From the NCBI RefSeq assembly GCF_035987325.1, contig NZ_CP108488.1:6014001-6078000 (forward strand): a stretch of 64,000 bases of DNA. The letters run 5' to 3'. The notes below the pieces were generated by a model. The model made no database searches, was not told where the DNA came from, and worked only from the letters and a program-made list of their open reading frames with translations. The position numbers were made by a program, and so were the translations under genes. The stretch's first letter is position 1, and each line of letters begins with the position of its first letter. Below are positions 9,836 to 20,401 of this stretch, in pieces. This DNA is from Streptomyces sp. NBC_01244 (GTDB lineage: Bacteria; Actinomycetota; Actinomycetes; Streptomycetales; Streptomycetaceae).

Positions 9836-9963
9836 GCAATTTTGACTAGACTACCTCTATCCAAGTTTGACTAGCTGCGCACTTCTGCTGACCCTCTCAC
9901 CTAATCAAGTTTGACTAACTGATCGGGGTGGCTTACCTTGCACTCTCTGGTCAAGTTTGAGTA
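9836..9963. promoter_or_regulatory. Multiple PadR-type operator repeats between padR-like gene and ABC exporter
   Basis: The motif TCAAGTTTGA-(C/G)-TA recurs. Exact TCAAGTTTGA copies are at 9905-9914 and 9951-9960, a one-mismatch copy CCAAGTTTGA at 9861-9870, and a weaker GCAATTTTGA at 9836-9845. TCAA-GT-TTGA is itself an inverted repeat. Spacings are about 25, 44 and 46 bp. The array covers both divergent promoters and ends 20 bases before the ABC start, so binding would block both. Assignment to the neighbouring PadR is inference. Confidence 0.7.
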
Positions 9964-9982
9964 CTGGGTGAAGGAGGGTGTT

Positions 9983-10921
9983 TTGTCTGACCACGAACTG
10001 TCGATCGTCGTCGAAGGTCTGCGGAAGAAGTACGGGGACAAGCAGGCCCTCGACGGCCTCGATCTCACGGTCCGAGCCGGGACCGTCCAGGGGATCCTCG
10101 GCCCGAACGGCGCCGGAAAAACCACGGCCGTACGCATCATGTCCACGCTGCTGCGCCCCGAGGAGGGGCGCGTCGAGGTGGCGGGCTTCGACGTGCGGAC
10201 CCGGCCCGACGAGGTGCGCTCGCGGATCGGGCTGCTCGGCCAGCACGCCGCTGTCGACGAGGAGCTCAGCGGCCGCCAGAACCTGGAGATGTTCGGCCGC
10301 CTCTACCATCTCGGCTCCCGCCGTGCGGGCGCCCGGGCTGATGAGCTCCTGGCCCGGTTCGGGCTCGCGGACACCGGCAAGAAGGCGGTCAAGCAGTACA
10401 GCGGCGGCATGCGGCGGCGGCTCGACCTCGCGGCCTCCCTCATTTTGCGGCCTCAAGTGCTCTTCCTGGACGAGCCCACGACCGGGCTCGACCCCCGCGG
10501 TCGCACGGAGGTGTGGAACGCGGTGCGTTCCCTGGTCGACGGCGGCACGACCGTCCTGCTGACCACGCAGTACCTGGAGGAAGCCGACCAACTGGCCGAC
10601 AAGATCGCGGTGATCAACCACGGGAAGGTCATTGCCGAGGGAACGGCCGACGAGCTGAAGACCAAGACGGGCGGCGACCGCATCGACGTGGTCCTGCACG
10701 ACACGGCCCAACTGGCCCGAGCGGCCTCAATCCTGCCCGGTGACGTGGTGGTGGACGAGGACCGGCGGATGGTCAGCGCCTCGGTCACCGACCGGATGGC
10801 GGCCCTGACCGAGACCGTGCGGGCACTGGAAGTGGCGGGCATCGAGGCGGAGGACATCGCCGTACGCCGGCCGACGCTCGACGAGGTCTTCATGCACCTG
10901 ACGAGGGAGGAGGCCGTATGA
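9983..10921 (+). CDS. DrrA-like ABC exporter ATP-binding protein
   Basis: A 312-residue ATPase of the daunorubicin-resistance (DrrA/CcmA) type. Walker A is GPNGAGKT at about 40-47, the signature YSGGM at about 139-143, and Walker B VLFLDEP at about 159-165. The H-loop is replaced by Gln in [11 protein letters not shown], as is normal in DrrA proteins. The C-terminal DrrA extension ends [13 protein letters not shown]. The TTG at 9983 is chosen as start because AAGGAGG lies five bases upstream. The stop overlaps the next start by ATGA, so it is coupled to the permease. Probably drives efflux of a hydrophobic compound; substrate unknown. Confidence 0.94.
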   Translation: MSDHELSIVVEGLRKKYGDKQALDGLDLTVRAGTVQGILGPNGAGKTTAVRIMSTLLRPEEGRVEVAGFDVRTRPDEVRSRIGLLGQHAAVDEELSGRQNLEMFGRLYHLGSRRAGARADELLARFGLADTGKKAVKQYSGGMRRRLDLAASLILRPQVLFLDEPTTGLDPRGRTEVWNAVRSLVDGGTTVLLTTQYLEEADQLADKIAVINHGKVIAEGTADELKTKTGGDRIDVVLHDTAQLARAASILPGDVVVDEDRRMVSASVTDRMAALTETVRALEVAGIEAEDIAVRRPTLDEVFMHLTREEAV

Positions 10922-11742
10922 GTGCGACGCACGGTGTGAGCGCGGAGCACGGCACGGGTTCGAAGCTGGGCTGGGCGGCCGTCGACTCCTGGACGATGAC
11001 CCGGCGCGAGCTGGCCCACTGGGCGCGACAGCCCGTGCAGGTGGTCGTCGGGCTGGTCTTCCCGGTGATGATGCTGCTGATGTTCAGCTACCTGATCGGC
11101 GGCGGACGGGGCATCGAGGGCGACTTCACGGCCTACCTGGTCCCCGGCATGCTCACCATGACCATGGCCTTCGGCCTCGAGGCGACGATGCTCTCGGTCA
11201 CCCAGGACCTCGGCAAGGGGGTCATCGACCGGTTCCGCTCGATGCCGATGAACTCCGGCGCGGTCCTGGTCGGCCGGAGCGTCGCCGACATGCTGCAGTC
11301 GGCGGTCGGCCTGACCGTCATGATCACGGTCGGATATGCGATCGGCTGGCGCTGGCACGAGGGCCTCGCCGCCTTCCTGGGCGCCGTAGGACTGCTGTTG
11401 CTGCTGCGGTTCGCGATGCTGTGGATCGGCATCCACCTGGCGATGGTCGCGGGCAAGCCGGAACTGGTGCAGGCCGTGCAGATCCTCGTCTGGCCGGTCA
11501 GCTTCCTCTCCAACGTCATCGCCTCGCCCGAATCGATGCCCTCCTGGCTGGGCGTGATCGTGGAGTGGAACCCGATGTCCGCGACGGCCACCGCGGTACG
11601 CGGCCTCTTCGGCAACCCGGGCGCGGCCGGCGACTCCTGGGCCGCGACCCACGCGGAACTCCTCGCGGTGGCCTGGCCGGTAGCCCTGATCGCGGTGTTC
11701 TTCCCGCTCGCCGTGAAGCGCTTCCGGGACCTGAGCCGCTGA
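10918..11742 (+). CDS. DrrB-like ABC-2 type exporter permease
   Basis: A 274-residue membrane partner of the preceding ATPase, overlapping it by four bases. It has about six hydrophobic helices in ABC-2 layout. Segments recognised: [20 protein letters not shown] before helix 1, then [14 protein letters not shown], the [12 protein letters not shown] signature loop, and [15 protein letters not shown]. The DrrB-family loop with [16 protein letters not shown] precedes the last helix. Two copies with two ATPases would make the exporter. Control by the divergent PadR gene is likely. Convergent with the secreted gene at 11802. Confidence 0.93.
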   Translation: MSATHGVSAEHGTGSKLGWAAVDSWTMTRRELAHWARQPVQVVVGLVFPVMMLLMFSYLIGGGRGIEGDFTAYLVPGMLTMTMAFGLEATMLSVTQDLGKGVIDRFRSMPMNSGAVLVGRSVADMLQSAVGLTVMITVGYAIGWRWHEGLAAFLGAVGLLLLLRFAMLWIGIHLAMVAGKPELVQAVQILVWPVSFLSNVIASPESMPSWLGVIVEWNPMSATATAVRGLFGNPGAAGDSWAATHAELLAVAWPVALIAVFFPLAVKRFRDLSR

Positions 11743-11746
11743 CGAA

Positions 11747-11796
11747 CCCGCCCCCGGCGGCGGCGGAGCGGGCTCGCCCCACCGCCGCCCGGCGGG
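11747..11796. terminator. GC-rich hairpin between convergent genes
   Basis: CCCGCC(CCC)GGCGGCGG pairs with CCGCCGCC(C)GGCGGG, leaving a small internal loop. It lies directly after the DrrB-like stop and before the stop of the convergent gene. Imperfect, so moderate confidence. Confidence 0.5.
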
Positions 11797-11801
11797 ACGG
11801 T

Positions 11802-12416
11802 CTAGAAGCGCTGCACGAACTCGCACGTGCCCGGGACCACGGCGTCGAGGGCGGCCGAGTCGGCCAGCAGCATGTCGAAGTCACCGGCGTTCTCACCACA
11901 GTTGATGCGGTCGAATCCGCCGTTGCGGCTGAGGACGGTGTCGTTGCCGCCGCGCCCGTCGAAGGTGAGGGTGCTGCCGGGCGAGGCGTTCCAGCCGTCC
12001 GAGTCGGTCAGCCGGTCGGCACCGCTGCCGCCGACGAGGATGTCGTCCCCCTCCCCGCCGACGAGGTCGCTCGGGATCGCGGTGTTGTTGGTGGCCACGT
12101 CGTCGCGGTCGCCCATCGACGCCTGGATACGGGTCACCCCGCCCGCCGAACCGCAGCGGACGGTGTTGGGATTGCCGAACTGGACACAGCCGAAGCCCGG
12201 GGTCAGGGGGTTCGCGGCGTCGCTCACCGTAAGGAATCCACTGCTGACGCTGAAGGTGACGTTGTTCGACTCTCCGGGCAGTGCGGCGAAATTGATCTGG
12301 CTTCCGCTGCGCATCACGAACGCGGGGGCGGCGGACGCGGGGCCGGCGAAGGTCAGCGTCAGTGTGAGGGCGGCCAGGGCGGGGGCGGCGATGCGTGCCG
12401 TGCGGAGGATGTTCAT
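11802..12416 (-). CDS. Secreted protein with an RTX-like calcium-binding nonapeptide motif
   Basis: A 204-residue exported protein. The signal peptide runs to about residue 30 (LALTLTFAGPASA-APAF type). The mature protein has NVTFSVSSGFLTVSD, a Cys pair in FGCVQFGN and VRCGSAGG, then GGEGDDILVGGSGADRL at about residues 118-135, which matches the GGxGxDxLx hemolysin-type calcium repeat. A degenerate second copy (FDGRGGNDTVLSRNGGFD) follows. Such motifs form a calcium-loaded beta roll. Only two or three units are present, so this is not a full RTX toxin. ATG at 12416 follows AAGGA. Function unknown. Confidence 0.85.
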   Translation of the reverse strand: MNILRTARIAAPALAALTLTLTFAGPASAAPAFVMRSGSQINFAALPGESNNVTFSVSSGFLTVSDAANPLTPGFGCVQFGNPNTVRCGSAGGVTRIQASMGDRDDVATNNTAIPSDLVGGEGDDILVGGSGADRLTDSDGWNASPGSTLTFDGRGGNDTVLSRNGGFDRINCGENAGDFDMLLADSAALDAVVPGTCEFVQRF

Positions 12417-12575
12417 GGGTGCTGTCCTTCGGTTGCCGAACGCGGACCGGGTCGAGGGCCCGTCGGTCCTGAGCGCTACCCAGAGCAACCGTCAGTTTCA
12501 TATTATCTACGTGCAGTTACCTCGTCTGCCGTACACAAGCCCCCGTCCGGCCCCCGCCGAGCGGGCTAAGCCGCC

Positions 12576-13583
12576 CTAGTCCGTTCCCGCTCGGACGCTC
12601 AGCGCGGTCAGGGTCTCGGTGACGCGGTCCGCCTGGTGGGTGGCTCCGCGGAGGTTCGGGTGGAGGACGGTGCAGGCCTCGCCCCGGGCCGGGATGGAGC
12701 GGCAGAGCTCGGAGGGCGGGTCGCTCTGCTCGCCCGGCCCGGTCAGGCTGTCCTTGATCCCGTACATCCAGCGCTGCTCTCCGCTCGCGCACACCCCGTG
12801 ACCGGTGCTGGAGGAGTAGGTGTCCACGTACACCGCGCCGCTCCGGCGGGCCTGCTCCCGCAGGAGGGTGTTGACCCGGCGCTCCAGGCTGTCGAGCCAG
12901 GGCATGTCGCCCTTGGTCACGGTTCCGAGCTGGTGCCAGGACCCCCAGCCGCAGCCCGCGGCCTCGTCCACGACGGCCGGATACCCGACGACCGCGACCC
13001 CGGCGCGCGGGGCGCGCGTGCGGATCTCCTTCAGCAGGGCGGAGAAATCGGCCTCCAGTGCGGTGAACCGGGCGTCGAGCCCCGCGGCGCCCCCGCCCCG
13101 CGCGTAGTGATCGGTGCACGGGGTGCCCGTACCGAAAGAGGCCAGGCCGCGCTTCACGCAGGTCTCGACGATCTCGGAGAAGCCCACGGAGTTGCCGCCG
13201 GCGCCGACCGTGACGAGATCGGCGGCAGCCGTAACGGCTCCGATCTGCGCCGGCTTTGCCGTCCATCCTCCCGGTGGGGGCACGGATGGTGGCCCCTTCA
13301 GCTCGGACTGCGGCCCCAGCAGCCCCGCTCTGACCTCCGCGGCGGAGCAGGTGACATCGGTGAGCTTCAACTTCAGCCGCCGCGCGGCCTGGTGCGGATA
13401 GTCCTGCTCGGAGCGGCCGCATCCGTCGGTGTTCCAGGGGCGCACGAAGGAGGCGGCGCTGTACGAGTCCCCGAGGGCGACGTAGGAGAGGGATGCGGCG
13501 GCGGGCGCGGGTGCCTGCGGCGCGAGAGCGGTGGCGAAGACGGCTGCCGCGGCAGCGGCGGTGGTGACGGCGAGACGCATCAT
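12576..13583 (-). CDS. Secreted SGNH/GDSL-family lipase or esterase
   Basis: A 335-residue exported hydrolase. Residues 1-30 are an Ala-rich signal peptide. Block I with the nucleophile serine is YVALGDSYSAAS at about 35-46. The glycine and Asn blocks appear in LVTVGAGGNSVGFSE, with the oxyanion Asn. The last block carries the catalytic His in HPNLRGATHQAD near the C-terminus. Cysteines paired around GCGRSEQD, VTCSAAE and CVKRG match the disulfide-rich Streptomyces SGNH lipases. Acts outside the cell on lipid or acyl esters. Start ATG at 13583 or the adjacent 13580. Single gene. Confidence 0.93.
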   Translation of the reverse strand: MMRLAVTTAAAAAAVFATALAPQAPAPAAASLSYVALGDSYSAASFVRPWNTDGCGRSEQDYPHQAARRLKLKLTDVTCSAAEVRAGLLGPQSELKGPPSVPPPGGWTAKPAQIGAVTAAADLVTVGAGGNSVGFSEIVETCVKRGLASFGTGTPCTDHYARGGGAAGLDARFTALEADFSALLKEIRTRAPRAGVAVVGYPAVVDEAAGCGWGSWHQLGTVTKGDMPWLDSLERRVNTLLREQARRSGAVYVDTYSSSTGHGVCASGEQRWMYGIKDSLTGPGEQSDPPSELCRSIPARGEACTVLHPNLRGATHQADRVTETLTALSVRAGTD

Positions 13584-13715
13584 GACGACGGTGCCTTTGG
13601 CTCGGGCGCCGAGGCTCTTCCGCGGCGCACATCACCAAAAGTAGCCGGAATGACTACGGAGAGTGATTATCTGGCGTCTTGTTCGTTCGATCGAGTGAAC
13701 GGAGGGGAGGTGGGG

Positions 13716-14303
13716 CTATGGCTGCCGGTGGGCCTGGGTGATCAGGTCCGTCGCGACCTCCAGGGCGGCCTGGCGGGTCTCCTCCGGGTTGTCCCCCTCC
13801 ACGTGCTGGAGGAACATCATTCCCGCGTGCAGGGTGAACAGGGCGCTCACGCACCGCACTTGGTCGGCCAGTGGGGCGTCCTCCTGGCCGGACCGGAGCA
13901 GCTCCACCAGGGTGAGGAGGCGCTTCTTCACCGTCTCGCCGATGCTCAGCTCCCGCAGTGACGCCTGGTTCTCCTGCATGAAGCGGTACAGGGGGGCGCC
14001 GCCCGCCATCGCCTCGCTGTAGCGGCGCAGGACCTCGCGCTTCATCTCCAGCGTGCGCGGCTGTTCCTCCGCCCACTGGATCAGCTCGTCGATCGGCCGG
14101 GTCAGGTCGTCGAACAGGCTGATGATGATGTCTTCCTTGGTCTTGAAGTGGTAGTACAGCGCCGCCTTCGTGACCCCCAGCCGCTCCGCGATCTCCCGCA
14201 GCGACGTCTTCTCGTATCCCTGCTCGGCGAAGAGTTCCAGTGCGATGTCCTGGATGCGCTGCCGCGTGTTGCCGCGGCGCTGCTGTGGACTGCTGCTGGA
14301 CAT
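13716..14303 (-). CDS. TetR family repressor of the divergent MFS exporter
   Basis: A 195-residue TetR protein. The helix-turn-helix spans about residues 12-58 (TRQRIQDIALELFAEQGYEK, SLREIAERLGVTKAALYYHF). The ligand-binding helices include LIQWAEEQPRTLEMKREVLRRY. ATG at 14303 follows GGGAGA. It is divergent from a drug-type MFS exporter at 14427, and the 123-bp gap carries a long inverted repeat, so it most likely represses both genes until a drug or metabolite binds. Confidence 0.94.
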   Translation of the reverse strand: MSSSSPQQRRGNTRQRIQDIALELFAEQGYEKTSLREIAERLGVTKAALYYHFKTKEDIIISLFDDLTRPIDELIQWAEEQPRTLEMKREVLRRYSEAMAGGAPLYRFMQENQASLRELSIGETVKKRLLTLVELLRSGQEDAPLADQVRCVSALFTLHAGMMFLQHVEGDNPEETRQAALEVATDLITQAHRQP

Positions 14304-14318
14304 GGACTCTCCCTGATT

Positions 14319-16019
<1,701 letters not shown>

Positions 16020-16043
16020 GTTGCTCGCGCTCGGGTGGACGGT

Positions 16044-16085
16044 GGGCCCGGCTCGCTGGATCTACGGATCCTTCGGGCCGGGCCC
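16044..16085 (+). terminator. Hairpin terminator of the MFS gene
   Basis: GGGCCCGGC at 16044-16052 and GCCGGGCCC at 16077-16085, nine perfect base pairs, 24 bases after the MFS stop. Confidence 0.65.
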
Positions 16086-16177
16086 CCGTCGTACCCCGGG
16101 CGGGCGGGGTGGGCGGGCGGCGGTCGGCTGCGGTCGGGTGGGCGGTCGGATGGCCGGGTGGGCCGCTTGCGCGGGGC

Positions 16178-16263
16178 CTTCCCCCACCCCGCCCCTTCCC
16201 GAAACCGGGCTCCGCCCGGACCCGCGCCTCAAACGCCGGCGGGGCTGGATTCGGCGGGGCTGG
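16178..16263. repeat. Dispersed Streptomyces intergenic repeat, partial
   Basis: The stretch from CCTTCCCCCACCCC through CCCGAAACCGGGCTCCGCCC to CAAACGCCGGCGGGGCTGGA is a pattern I recognise from many Streptomyces intergenic regions. A CGAAACCGG/CTCCGCCCGG hairpin lies inside. The end is duplicated: CGGCGGGGCTGGAT occurs twice in a row at about 16236-16263. It merges with the decayed gene on the minus strand. Recognition is from memory. Confidence 0.6.
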
Positions 16264-16601
16264 ATCGGTCGGACTGCTTCAGGGCCGAGTGCTTCTGCCA
16301 TTCGTTCCAGGGCAGGTTCCACGCGCCGAAGCCGTTGCTTTTCCCTCCTTGGCCATGAGGGGCATCCTTCCGCTCCACGTCGGCGTCTTCGCCGGGTCGC
16401 CCGCCGTGATCCCCCCCCGACAGGGGGGCTTCCAGGGTCACCCGGGTGCCCGGCTGGCGGTACGAGGCTCAGCTCGGCGGCCGGCCTCGAGGCCTCCGCG
16501 GCGTTCCCGCCTCCGTCCGCCCCGCACGCCGTCACCGACAGGGCGAGCAGGGCGAGCAGCGTGTGCGGGGTGAAGGAGGGGGTGATTGCCGCCTTGTGCA
16601 T
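16232..16601 (-). pseudogene. Decayed lipoprotein gene
   Basis: The frame from ATG 16601 starts as a clear lipoprotein: hydrophobic LLALLALSV then the lipobox TACG with Cys near residue 26, then GADGGGNAAEAS. After about 50 residues this frame becomes an Arg/Pro-rich shadow. A neighbouring frame takes over with VTLEAPLSGGD and NGFGAWNLPWNEWQKHSALK, which looks like real protein, and runs into the dispersed repeat. This suggests a frameshift near 16440 and a lost C-terminus. A sequencing error in the C-run at 16411-16430 is an alternative. Confidence 0.5.
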
Positions 16602-16831
16602 GGGTAGGTGAACTTCCGGCTAGAGCCCGGGTCTTGGGACCGGGATGTCCGGTATGAGGCCGGTCCGTTCGTCCTCGGTTTCAGTCGGGACGGAATTCGG
16701 GACGATCAAGGACCAAAGTCCTCCAACCCGAAATTTATGGGCCATTCGGCTGGAACCCCGCATCCCCGACCGACGTCCTGACCAGTGCGAGGTCACACGG
16801 CGGACGTGGATATGGGGAGTTGAGACAGCAC

Positions 16832-17665
16832 ATGGGGTTCATGACGCGCACGCAGATGCGGGGTACGAAGGCACGGATCGCCGTCGCCGGAGCGGTGGCG
16901 GCGGTGGCCGCGACCGCGTGGGGGGTGACGGTGCTCGTCGACCCGGGTCACGACACCAACCACCAGAACGTCGCCCGGCAGACCGACGACCCCACGAAGG
17001 GCGGCGACGCCGAGCCGCAGGCGCCCGGGAAGCCGGGCGGGCAGGTCCCGGAGGGCATAGCCCACGCGTCGGAGAGCGGCGGCGACGCGGTCAACATCAC
17101 CATCGACGACGGACCCGACCCCAAGTGGACCCCGAAGGTGCTGGAGGTACTGAAGAAGTACGACGTGAAGGCGGTCTTCTGCATGATCGGACCGCAGGCC
17201 AAGGACCACCCCGACCTGGTCAAGAAGGTCGTCGCCGGTGGCCACCGGCTCTGCGACCACACGATGGACCACAACACGGGGATGGACAAGAAGCCCCTGG
17301 CCTACCAGCGGCAGCAGATTTTCGACGCGAAGAAGCAGATCGAGGACGCCGCGGGCGGCGGGGCCAAGGTGGAGTACTACCGGGCCCCCGGCGGCGCGTT
17401 CACCCCCGAGAGCAGGGCCCTGGCCGCCGCGAACGGCATGCGCCCGCTCGGCTGGAACGTCGACACCAAGGACTTCACCAAGCCGGGCGTGGCCGCGATC
17501 GTCGCCGCGGTCAAGGCCGAGATCGGCAACGGCCCGACCATCCTCTTCCACGACGGCGGCGGCGACCGCGCCCAGAGCGTCGAAGCCCTCGACCAGGTCC
17601 TGGCCTGGCTGAAGGAGCAGGGCCGCCCCACCGGCTTCCCCGTGGTCACCGGCCCCAGCGCCTGA
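16832..17665 (+). CDS. Polysaccharide deacetylase (NodB homology, CE4)
   Basis: A 277-residue metal-dependent deacetylase, probably membrane-anchored by a hydrophobic segment near residues 14-36. A low-complexity linker leads to the NodB domain from about 85. CE4 motifs: the catalytic/metal Asp pair in TIDDGPDP, the His pair in CDHTMDHN, RAPGGAFTP, the LGWNVDTKDF block and LFHDGGGDR. Removes acetyl groups from peptidoglycan, chitin or a related glycan at the envelope. ATG at 16832 preferred; ATG 16841 or the TTG at 16820 are alternatives as the GGGGAG site fits none perfectly. The long upstream region (16602-16831) holds no gene. Confidence 0.92.
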   Translation: MGFMTRTQMRGTKARIAVAGAVAAVAATAWGVTVLVDPGHDTNHQNVARQTDDPTKGGDAEPQAPGKPGGQVPEGIAHASESGGDAVNITIDDGPDPKWTPKVLEVLKKYDVKAVFCMIGPQAKDHPDLVKKVVAGGHRLCDHTMDHNTGMDKKPLAYQRQQIFDAKKQIEDAAGGGAKVEYYRAPGGAFTPESRALAAANGMRPLGWNVDTKDFTKPGVAAIVAAVKAEIGNGPTILFHDGGGDRAQSVEALDQVLAWLKEQGRPTGFPVVTGPSA

Positions 17666-17815
17666 GCCGGCGCGGCCGCCTGACACGCCGTCCGGTGGCG
17701 AACGGGTGAGGGTCGACGCCCCGGTGCCGCCCGCGGTGTTCCCTGGTCGCGCACGCACACCCGTACCGGCGCCGCCCCACGCCCGTACGCCCGTACGCCC
17801 GACCAGGAGGTCTCC

Positions 17816-18145
17816 GTGGCCATCGCCCCCGGGAAGTTGTCCGACCCCGTCGTCGGCGCCCTCGTCAGCGCGGTCAACGCGCACGACAAGGACGCCTTCC
17901 TCGCGCTCCTGACCGCCGACGCGACCATGTCCGACGACGGTACGGAGCGCGATCTCCACGAGTGGATCGACCGGGAGATCTTCGACTCCGGCGGCCACAT
18001 GGACGTCCAGTCCGAGTCCGACGGCGGCCGCACCCTGACCGTCGGCTACCGCAACGACACCTGGGGCGAGATGCGCACCTCCTGGAGGTTCGTCATCGCC
18101 CCCGGCGGGGGCCGCATCAGCCGCTTCGAGACCGGCCAGGCGTAG
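17816..18145 (+). CDS. SnoaL/NTF2-like protein
   Basis: A 109-residue single-domain protein of the SnoaL-like fold: an N-terminal helix VVGALVSAVNAHDKDAFLALL, then LTADATMSDDGTERDLHEWI, and beta strands ending FVIAPGGGRISRFETGQ. The family includes polyketide cyclases and many uncharacterised small-molecule binding proteins; no catalytic residue can be assigned here. GTG at 17816 is supported by AGGAGG five bases upstream. Stands alone, 150 bases after the deacetylase; the gap contains short GTACGCCC repeats only. Confidence 0.88.
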   Translation: MAIAPGKLSDPVVGALVSAVNAHDKDAFLALLTADATMSDDGTERDLHEWIDREIFDSGGHMDVQSESDGGRTLTVGYRNDTWGEMRTSWRFVIAPGGGRISRFETGQA

Positions 18146-18237
18146 CCGGGCGTCCACCCATCCCCGGCCGGATCCCGTACGGGTGAAAGGGTGCCCGGCG
18201 TCGTTCCGGCCCGCCGGAGGGTCCCGTTGGTCCGGGC

Positions 18238-18864
18238 ATGAACCGCACCCGCACCGCCTTCCTCGTCCTCGCCGCCGCCGCGGCCCTCGCTCCGGCCCTC
18301 TCGGGCGGCGCGGCCACCGCCGCGGGCAGCGCGGACTATCTCCAGGACCCGAGCGGCGGGGAGGGGAAGATGAAGTCGATGTGGACCAAGGACGACATGC
18401 ACAAGGTGGAGGCGCAGTTCCGCTTCCACCCCGGCATCCAGTACAAGACCATCACCCGCCCCGGCCCCAAGGGCGCCGAGGAGTACGAGCGCAAGGTCGG
18501 CGACCCCACCACCCTGGCCTGGGAGCCCGGGTACGAGTTCGCGTGGTCGGTGTCCGACTCGCAGGGGGTCAAGAAGCTGCTGACGACGAAGGACGGCAAG
18601 CAGGTGTTCGTCCTGCGCGCCGTCCTGCGCAACGCCCGGCGCGCCGAGGTGGCGCAGGTGCGCCAGGAGCTCAAGGACCGGCCCGCGACGGGCCGTACGA
18701 AGGTCCCCGGCGGCAAGCGCATCACGTGTGACACCGGGAAGTACACGGTGGAATGGTCTGTGACCCGCACCGGATACGGCACCCTCACCGGGTCCCTGTC
18801 GTGGGACTCCAGCTGCGAGCAGTACCGCACGGCCTTCACCCCGAAGAACCAGGGCGCGAGCTAG
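18238..18864 (+). CDS. Secreted protein of unknown function
   Basis: A 208-residue protein with a classical signal peptide (Arg near the start, LVLAAAAALAPALSGGAATA, cleavage near residue 29). The mature part is hydrophilic with alternating beta character, for example MHKVEAQFRFHPGIQYKTIT and YTVEWSVTRTGYGTLTGSLS. Two cysteines (ITCDTGK and SSCEQYR) are about 35 residues apart and probably form a disulfide. No known domain was recognised. The ribosome site is weak (GGAGGG about 20 bases upstream). Convergent with the binding protein at 19088. Confidence 0.82.
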   Translation: MNRTRTAFLVLAAAAALAPALSGGAATAAGSADYLQDPSGGEGKMKSMWTKDDMHKVEAQFRFHPGIQYKTITRPGPKGAEEYERKVGDPTTLAWEPGYEFAWSVSDSQGVKKLLTTKDGKQVFVLRAVLRNARRAEVAQVRQELKDRPATGRTKVPGGKRITCDTGKYTVEWSVTRTGYGTLTGSLSWDSSCEQYRTAFTPKNQGAS

Positions 18865-18961
18865 CCGAGCCGGGCGGAGGGGTGGGAAGGGGAGAGGCGG
18901 AAGGGGAGAGCTGGGCCGGCCGCCCCGCGCGCCTTGTGGGCGCTCGCGGGCGACTGGGCCT

Positions 18962-19016
18962 CGGCCTTGGATCAAGGCCGTACCAGCCATGATGCCGCAC
19001 GGGGTGGGGTGCGGCA
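18962..19016. terminator. Two hairpins between convergent genes
   Basis: CGGCCTTG-GAT-CAAGGCCG at 18962-18980 (8 bp, 3-base loop) and TGCCGCAC/GTGCGGCA at 18993-19016 (8 bp). They lie between the stops of two convergent genes and could serve both. Confidence 0.6.
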
Positions 19017-19087
19017 GGGGGCGAAGGTCCCTTTCGGAAGGGGCGTTCGGGGGTATCTCCGCGTCGGCCCGGCCGCGCGGCCGCGCG

Positions 19088-20401
19088 TCAGCGGGCCTTC
19101 TTGGCCTCGTTCGCCTTGGAGGCGATCTCCTCCAGGACGGCCTTCGGGTCGCCGCCGGGGTCCACGGCGCGGCCGATGTTCCGCTTGATGGTGTCACTGA
19201 TGACCACCCAGGACGGGTCGTTGACCGGGTAGAGCTGCGCACCGCGCAGGGCGTTCAGGAACTGCTGGTCGTTCTTGTCCCCGCCCGAGGTTCCGGCCAT
19301 CGCGCGGGAAGCCGAGACGGTGGACGGCAGCAGGTGGTAGCGGCCGGCGAAGTCCGACAGGTTCTTGTCCCGGTAGACGAACTCCAGGAACTTGCCGATC
19401 TCGTCGCGGTGGCCGTTCTGCTTGAAGGCCATCATCCAGTCGGCCACGCCCACGTTCGGCGGGACCTCCCCGGTGTTCAGCATGTCCGAGGCGGGCATCG
19501 CGACGGCACCGACCGTGATCCCCTTGTTGCGCGCCTCGTGGGCGAGCTGGGGGTAGCCGTTGAGCATGCCGACCTCGCCGCGCGCGAACGCGGCGAAGGC
19601 GTCGGCGCGGTTGAGCTTGGACGGCGGAGTGGGGCCGAGCAGCCCGGGGGCGACCAGGTGCTCCTTGATCCACTTGAAGGTCGTGATGTTCTGGTCGGAG
19701 GCCAGGCTGTAGTTGCCGCTGTTGTCGGCGTAACCGCCGCCGTTGCTGAGCTCCCAGATCATCGCCTCGGCGTGCGCCTCCTCCGGGCCCAGGGGCATGG
19801 CGAACGGGGTCTTCACGCCTTTCGCCTTGAGCGCCGTGGCGGCGGACTTCAGGTCCGTCCAGTTCTTGGGCTGCCAGCCGTTCTTGGAGCCCTTCGGGAT
19901 GATCCCGGCCCCGGTGAACAGCTCCTCGTTGTAGAAGAGGAGGCGGCTGCTCGCCACGAAGGGCAAGCCGTAGAGCGTGTTGCCGACGGAGCCTGCGTCG
20001 GAGAGGGGCTGGAGGAAGTTCGCCTCGGCGGAGACCGAGAGGAGTTCGGGCGCGGAATAGAGCTTGCCCTGCGCCGCGAAGTCCGAGTAGCCGCCCATGA
20101 GGGCCATGTCCGGGGCGTTGCCGTCCTTGACCATGCGGGAGACTTCACGGTCGATGTCGGCCCACGGCAGGAGCTGGACCTGGACCTTGATGCCGGGGTT
20201 CGAGGCGGTGAAATCAGCCGTCACCTTGTCCCAGAAAGCCTTGGAACTGCTGTTGGTCGAGGCGTCGCCGTATTCGGCGGCGACGAGGCGGAGGGTACCG
20301 CTGTCATCAGCGCTTCCACCGGAGCTGCCACAGCCGGCCAGCGGTATCAGCAGACCGAGCACGACCGTGGTGGCGGCCGTGCCGAAGATTCTTCGTCGCA
20401 C
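19088..20401 (-). CDS. ABC transporter solute-binding lipoprotein, family 1 (sugar type)
   Basis: A 437-residue extracellular binding protein. The N-terminus has a lipobox, LIPLAGC, with the lipidated Cys at about 24, followed by a Ser/Gly linker. The SBP family 1 fold is indicated by DFTASNPGIKVQVQLLPWAD, DMALMGGYSDFAAQGKL, LYGLPFVASSRLLFYNEELF and VGVADWMMAFKQNGHRDEIGKFLEF. These match oligosaccharide binding proteins. No permease or ATPase gene is adjacent on either side, so it is an orphan that must share membrane components, such as the MsiK ATPase typical of Streptomyces. GTG at 20401 follows AGGGGAA. Confidence 0.92.
   Translation of the reverse strand: MRRRIFGTAATTVVLGLLIPLAGCGSSGGSADDSGTLRLVAAEYGDASTNSSSKAFWDKVTADFTASNPGIKVQVQLLPWADIDREVSRMVKDGNAPDMALMGGYSDFAAQGKLYSAPELLSVSAEANFLQPLSDAGSVGNTLYGLPFVASSRLLFYNEELFTGAGIIPKGSKNGWQPKNWTDLKSAATALKAKGVKTPFAMPLGPEEAHAEAMIWELSNGGGYADNSGNYSLASDQNITTFKWIKEHLVAPGLLGPTPPSKLNRADAFAAFARGEVGMLNGYPQLAHEARNKGITVGAVAMPASDMLNTGEVPPNVGVADWMMAFKQNGHRDEIGKFLEFVYRDKNLSDFAGRYHLLPSTVSASRAMAGTSGGDKNDQQFLNALRGAQLYPVNDPSWVVISDTIKRNIGRAVDPGGDPKAVLEEIASKANEAKKAR

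Noticed and set aside
11802..12416. RTX toxin
   Set aside because: Only two or three weak calcium-binding units and no type I secretion genes; a classical signal peptide is present instead.
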